From: Tagaea sp. CACIAM 22H2
Lineage (GTDB): Bacteria > Pseudomonadota > Alphaproteobacteria > CACIAM-22H2
DNA length: 57,036 nucleotides
Direction of reading: 5' to 3'
Assembly (NCBI GenBank): GCA_014444615.1
Contig: PVXE01000027.1
Span: 1 to 57,036, forward strand
This document shows, in pieces, positions 53,636 to 57,036 of this stretch. The notes under the pieces were generated by a model. It had not been told where the DNA came from, searched no databases, and was given only the letters and a program-made list of their open reading frames with translations. How positions within the stretch are numbered: position 1 is the stretch's first letter; the number at the start of each line of letters is the position of its first letter. The translations under genes were made by a program, and so were the position numbers.

Positions 53636-56574
53636 CACGAACTCCTTTGCGGTGCCGGTAAACGCTTTTCGAACAGGGCGCGGATCTTCGCCCCATGCTC
53701 TTCGAGGGTGGATTGTAGAGCGGCGAAGTCAACCGCGCCCGCGGATTTCGCGAGCAGGTTTTTGAGCGCGTCGGGCGCCGTCGCCGGATCGAAATCGCCG
53801 CGCCAGGTCAGGCGCAGCATTGCCTGAACGCCGGAATAGAGCGCGTGGGCGGCCGACAGCGTTTCGGCCTCCGCCTTGGTAAGTTTGCCCGCCTTCGCGA
53901 GGGCCGCGATCGCTTCGCCGATCGAGGGCACCGCCAAGGCGGGATCGCCCGAGGCGAGGATCGCATGCTGGACCAGGAACTCGATATCGACCAGCCCGCC
54001 GCGCCAATCCTTGATCCGCCAGGGTGTATCGGCGCGCCGCTCGGCGGCCATGCGCAGGCGCATATCGGCGATATCGCGCGCAAGCTCGGCGGGTTTGCGC
54101 TTTTTGGCGAGACCCTTGGCGATCGCGGCGAGCGCCTTTTTGCCGAGTTTCTCGTCGCCACAAACAAACCGTGCGCGTGTCAGCGCCATATGTTCCCAGG
54201 TCCACGCATCCTCGGCGACGTATTTGGCGAAGCCTGCGAGCGCCGAGGCGGTCGGACCTTTCTCGCCGTCGGGGCGCAAACGCAGATCGACCTCGTAAAG
54301 CGCCCCTTCGGCGGTGGCGACACTCAATGCCGAAACGTAACGCTGCGCCAAGCGGATGAAATAGAGCGAGGGCGGCAAGGGGCGCTCGCCGTCGGACCGC
54401 TCGACGCCTGCGGGCACGTCGTAGAGCGCGATCAGGTCGAGATCTGACGTGATCGTCAACTCGCGCCCGCCGAGCTTGCCCAGCGCGATCACCGCGAAGG
54501 CGCCGCCTTTCACCTGGCCGTGCGCACGCGCGAACTCGGCCTGCGTATCGGCCAGCAGGCTCGCGAGCGCCACATCGGCGATATCGGTGAAGGCCGCACC
54601 CGCCGCGCGGGCGTCGAGTGCGCCCTTCAGCAACTGCACCGCGACTTGGAATTCGCGTTCGTGCTGCCAGCGCCGTGCGATGTCGAGGCGGTCTTGATAA
54701 TCGCGCGCTTGGCCGTTGAGGCGGGCAAGCTCCGCCGCCAACGCATCCTTGTCGCGCGGGGGTGCGAAGAAATCGCCCGACAACACGGCGTCGAGCAAAT
54801 GGGTGTGCGTGGCGACTTCTTCGGCGAGTTTGGGCGCGGTGCCCATGATCTCCGCCGTCAGATCGACGAGCGAGGCTTGCGCCTTGAACAGCGAGAAAAG
54901 CTGCACGCCCGCCGGCAGGCCTTCCAGGAAGCGCGCGAAACGCACGAACCCGGCATCGGGCTGCGGCGTGCGCGCGAAGGCTTCGACGATGCGCGGCGCC
55001 AAGTCCGCCAGCAACTCGCGCGCGCGCGCCGAGCGCACGCAGCGATAGCGGCCCTGATGCCAGGCGCGAATTTCGGCGCAAACGCGGGCGGGTTCCGCAA
55101 AGCCGAGTTTCGCCAGCGCTTCCAGCGTTGCGGGATCGTCCTCCATCCCGCCGAAACTCAAGCCCGGCGCGCCGGGCTTCTCGCTTTCCTCGAACAGCCG
55201 CGCATAGCGGTCTGCGACCAGGGTGAAATGCGCCAGCAAATCGCGCTCGAACGCGGCGTCGCCGTCATAGCCCATGAACAGCGCGATGCGCGTCCAGTCG
55301 GGCCCTTCCTCGGGCAGTTCCTGCGTTTGCTCGTCGGCGATCATCTGCAAACGATGCTCGAGCGTGCGCAGGAACGCGTAGGATTTCTTCAAATCCTCGA
55401 CGTCGCGCGCGTTGGTGTGGCCTTTGGCGACCAGCGCGTCCATCGCCGCGCAAGTGTCCTTGACGCGCAGGTCGGGATCGCGCCCGCCCCAGATCAATTG
55501 CTGGGTCTGCGCGAAGAATTCGATCTCGCGAATGCCGCCCTTGCCGGTTTTGACGTTGTGGCCGTGCAACGCGATTTCGCCGCCGCCGCGATGCGCCTGG
55601 ATCTGGCGCTTGATCGAGTGGATGTCCTCGATCGCGGCGAAGTCGAGATGCTTGCGCCATACATAGGGGCGCAGGATCGAGACGAAGTTTTCGCCCGCGA
55701 CGCGATCGCCCGCCACAGGCCGCGCCTTGATCATCGCGGCGCGTTCCCAATTCTGACCGATGCTCTCGTAATAGGTTTCGGCCGCCAGGGTCGACAGCGC
55801 CATGGGCGTCGCCGCGGGATCGGGGCGCAAACGCAGATCGGTGCGGAACACGTAGCCTTCGTCGGTGCGCGTTTCCATGATCCGCACGGCCAGTCGCGTG
55901 AGCTTGACGAAGATCTGCTGCGCGTCGTCGGGATCGATGCCGCGCACCTTGTCGAGATCGTAGAGCACGATCAGATCGACGTCGGAGGAGTAGTTGAGCT
56001 CGCGGGCGCCCAGCTTGCCCATCCCGAGCACGACCAGCCCCGAATCCTTGTTGGGGTCTTTGGGATCGGCGAGCTTCAGCCCGTCGCGCCGCGCGGTCTC
56101 GCGCAACGCATGCGCGAAGGCAAGATCGAGCGCCGTTTCCGCCGTGTCGGAAATCGCCGCCACGACCTTGGCCAGCGGCCACACGCCGCCGATATCGGCC
56201 AGCGCGATGGTCAGGCTCGCATGGCGCTTCATCGTGCGCAGGGCCGACATCAGCCCCTCGGTCGTCCAGCCGGCCTTGGGCGCGGTGCGGGCCGCGCGCA
56301 AAATGGCCGGAAACATTTTGTCCGGCCCTTTCAGCAGCAATTCCAGGGCGAATTCGGTATCGCGGCGGATCAGGGCCGACAAATGCGGCGAATTGCCGAA
56401 AATCGCGGCCAAAGCCGGGTGTCCCTTGGCGAGATCGCGGCAGAAATCGCGTTTCGAATTGGCGGGCAATTCGTCCGCCGCCTCGGCCAAATTCTGGAAT
56501 TCCCGCGCTGCCGCGTCGTTATCGAAGGGCTTGGGCCATTGGGCCTTCGCAAAACCGGGGTACAATATGGGCAT
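53635..56574 (-). CDS. glnE: bifunctional glutamine synthetase adenylyltransferase/deadenylase
   Basis: GlnE (979 residues) switches glutamine synthetase off by adenylylation and on by deadenylylation, in response to PII signalling. It has two nucleotidyltransferase halves: the N-terminal deadenylase with LGMGKLGARELNYSSDVDLIVLYD-type residues (the GxG and DxD pair within GKLGARELNYSSDVDL) and the C-terminal adenylylase with ALGKLGGRELTITSDLDL, each followed by a helical PII-uridylyltransferase-like domain. The ATG at 56574 starts the conserved region; an in-frame upstream Met at 56622 is possible. Confidence 0.95.
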   Translation of the reverse strand: MPILYPGFAKAQWPKPFDNDAAAREFQNLAEAADELPANSKRDFCRDLAKGHPALAAIFGNSPHLSALIRRDTEFALELLLKGPDKMFPAILRAARTAPKAGWTTEGLMSALRTMKRHASLTIALADIGGVWPLAKVVAAISDTAETALDLAFAHALRETARRDGLKLADPKDPNKDSGLVVLGMGKLGARELNYSSDVDLIVLYDLDKVRGIDPDDAQQIFVKLTRLAVRIMETRTDEGYVFRTDLRLRPDPAATPMALSTLAAETYYESIGQNWERAAMIKARPVAGDRVAGENFVSILRPYVWRKHLDFAAIEDIHSIKRQIQAHRGGGEIALHGHNVKTGKGGIREIEFFAQTQQLIWGGRDPDLRVKDTCAAMDALVAKGHTNARDVEDLKKSYAFLRTLEHRLQMIADEQTQELPEEGPDWTRIALFMGYDGDAAFERDLLAHFTLVADRYARLFEESEKPGAPGLSFGGMEDDPATLEALAKLGFAEPARVCAEIRAWHQGRYRCVRSARARELLADLAPRIVEAFARTPQPDAGFVRFARFLEGLPAGVQLFSLFKAQASLVDLTAEIMGTAPKLAEEVATHTHLLDAVLSGDFFAPPRDKDALAAELARLNGQARDYQDRLDIARRWQHEREFQVAVQLLKGALDARAAGAAFTDIADVALASLLADTQAEFARAHGQVKGGAFAVIALGKLGGRELTITSDLDLIALYDVPAGVERSDGERPLPPSLYFIRLAQRYVSALSVATAEGALYEVDLRLRPDGEKGPTASALAGFAKYVAEDAWTWEHMALTRARFVCGDEKLGKKALAAIAKGLAKKRKPAELARDIADMRLRMAAERRADTPWRIKDWRGGLVDIEFLVQHAILASGDPALAVPSIGEAIAALAKAGKLTKAEAETLSAAHALYSGVQAMLRLTWRGDFDPATAPDALKNLLAKSAGAVDFAALQSTLEEHGAKIRALFEKRLPAPQRSS

Positions 56575-56653
56575 GTGTCGAATCCGCTCCGAGCCGGGCA
56601 GGGTGACCGCCGCCGGGGCCACGGGTCAAGGTGGGTCGAAGCAAGGTTAGTTG

Positions 56654-57036
56654 ATGAGTCACCCGATCCGGCTGTTTTTTGAAATTCTGGGCACGCTGGC
56701 CGCTTTGCTGCTGGTGGGCGCCGGACTGCTGCTGTGGCGGCTGTCGGTGGGGCCGATCGCCGTGCCCTTCGTCACGCCGATCCTGGAGGCCGCTCTGGCG
56801 GCCGACGAAAGCGCCTACGATATCGACGTGGGGGAAACCTGGCTCGACTGGTCGGGGCTGAACCAGTCGATGGAGTTGCGCATCGTCGATACGGTGGTGC
56901 GCGACCGTCAGGGCAAGGAACTCGTCTCGGATCCCGCTCGCGTCGGCTGCGCCTCTCCGCGCGCCGGCTGCTGGCGGGCGAGGTGCGCCCGGAAGCGGTG
57001 CGATCGCAAGGTTTGCGTCTGCGCCCTGGGCAGGTC
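56654..57036 (+). CDS. AsmA/DUF3971-like membrane protein, 3' end missing and possibly frameshifted
   Basis: The first 95 codons from ATG 56654 encode an N-terminal anchor (FFEILGTLAALLLVGAGLLLW segment, residues about 9-30), then FVTPILEAALAADES and ETWLDWSGLNQSMELRIVD, the pattern of YhdP-type AsmA-like proteins that carry lipids across the periplasm. From about 56944 the frame becomes Cys- and Arg-rich, while the frame one base back reads RLRLSARRLLAGEVRPEAV, a proper continuation. A lost base near 56941-56944 is likely. The rest lies outside the window. Confidence 0.7.
   Translation, partial: MSHPIRLFFEILGTLAALLLVGAGLLLWRLSVGPIAVPFVTPILEAALAADESAYDIDVGETWLDWSGLNQSMELRIVDTVVRDRQGKELVSDPARVGCASPRAGCWRARCARKRCDRKVCVCALGR

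Noticed and set aside
54520..56682. Long open frame antisense to glnE (720 codons)
   Set aside because: Mirror of the conserved GlnE codons; its product has no domain pattern. The same applies to the long frames opposite PBP1A (48039-50066) and opposite ureG and the M20 hydrolase (6312-8366).
1..57036. Search for tRNA, rRNA, CRISPR arrays and insertion sequences
   Set aside because: No tRNA-like cloverleaf stretch, repeat-spacer pattern, transposase gene or flanking direct repeat was seen; gaps between genes are too short for most of these.

Overview
The window is G+C-rich, densely coded, and has the gene repertoire and order of an alphaproteobacterium. The pointers are an M23 peptidase–bactofilin pair, a ureDABCEFG cluster, an FrcA-like sugar transporter, ParE and GlnE. 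A Rhodospirillales-like lineage is a reasonable guess, made from gene style only. I see no rRNA, tRNA, CRISPR array, insertion sequence or prophage. Genes are packed into translationally coupled runs with ATGA, GTGA or TGATG junctions.

Layout. (1) 1-1378: 3' part of an M23 peptidase gene, a bactofilin and a GNAT acetyltransferase. (2) 1391-8453: an SDR, then divergently the urease operon ureDABCEFG and an M20-type amidohydrolase. (3) 8457-11337 (minus): orphan NitT/TauT-type ABC ATPase, O-methyltransferase-like protein and PAS histidine kinase. (4) 11523-17200: 5-hydroxyisourate hydrolase and urate hydroxylase PuuD (purine breakdown), PhoX phosphatase with a strong terminator, FolE, an EamA exporter and a Sel1-repeat protein. 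(5) 17217-24979 (minus): a CoA-thioester catabolic cluster (AMP-dependent acid-CoA ligase, Old Yellow Enzyme-type reductase with a fibronectin-III tail, acyl-CoA dehydrogenase, two enoyl-CoA hydratases, SDR, MarR), with a perfect palindromic operator in front and a 39-codon small gene nearby. (6) 25043-31704: PQQ-type sugar dehydrogenase, stand-alone AsnC effector domain, DEAD-box helicase, a frameshifted isochorismatase-like gene, alpha/beta hydrolase, GST, class II glutamine amidotransferase, cytochrome P460-like lipoprotein. (7) 31857-38908: chemoreceptor, TauE/SafE exporter divergent from a LysR gene with two equal inverted repeats between them, ParE, thioesterase, repeat protein. (8) 38912-48030 (minus): ProX-like editing protein followed by a tightly coupled run of eight genes: radical SAM enzyme, YnjBCD-like importer, FGGY kinase and an FrcBCA-like sugar importer. 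(9) 48117-57036: PBP1A, prfB with its programmed +1 frameshift, an outer-membrane barrel protein behind a Zur-like palindrome, peroxiredoxin, GlnE and the start of an AsmA-like protein.

How the genes fit together. HIU hydrolase, PuuD, the M20 amidohydrolase and urease can be read as parts of a purine-to-ammonia route, although the middle enzymes (OHCU decarboxylase, allantoinase) are not here. The MarR cluster looks like beta-oxidation-style breakdown of a CoA-activated, probably aromatic, acid. The most promising candidates for undescribed biology are the radical SAM/two-importer/kinase operon, the Zur-box-controlled barrel protein, the 39-residue gene with a perfect Shine-Dalgarno sequence and its own terminator, and the OYE-FnIII fusion.
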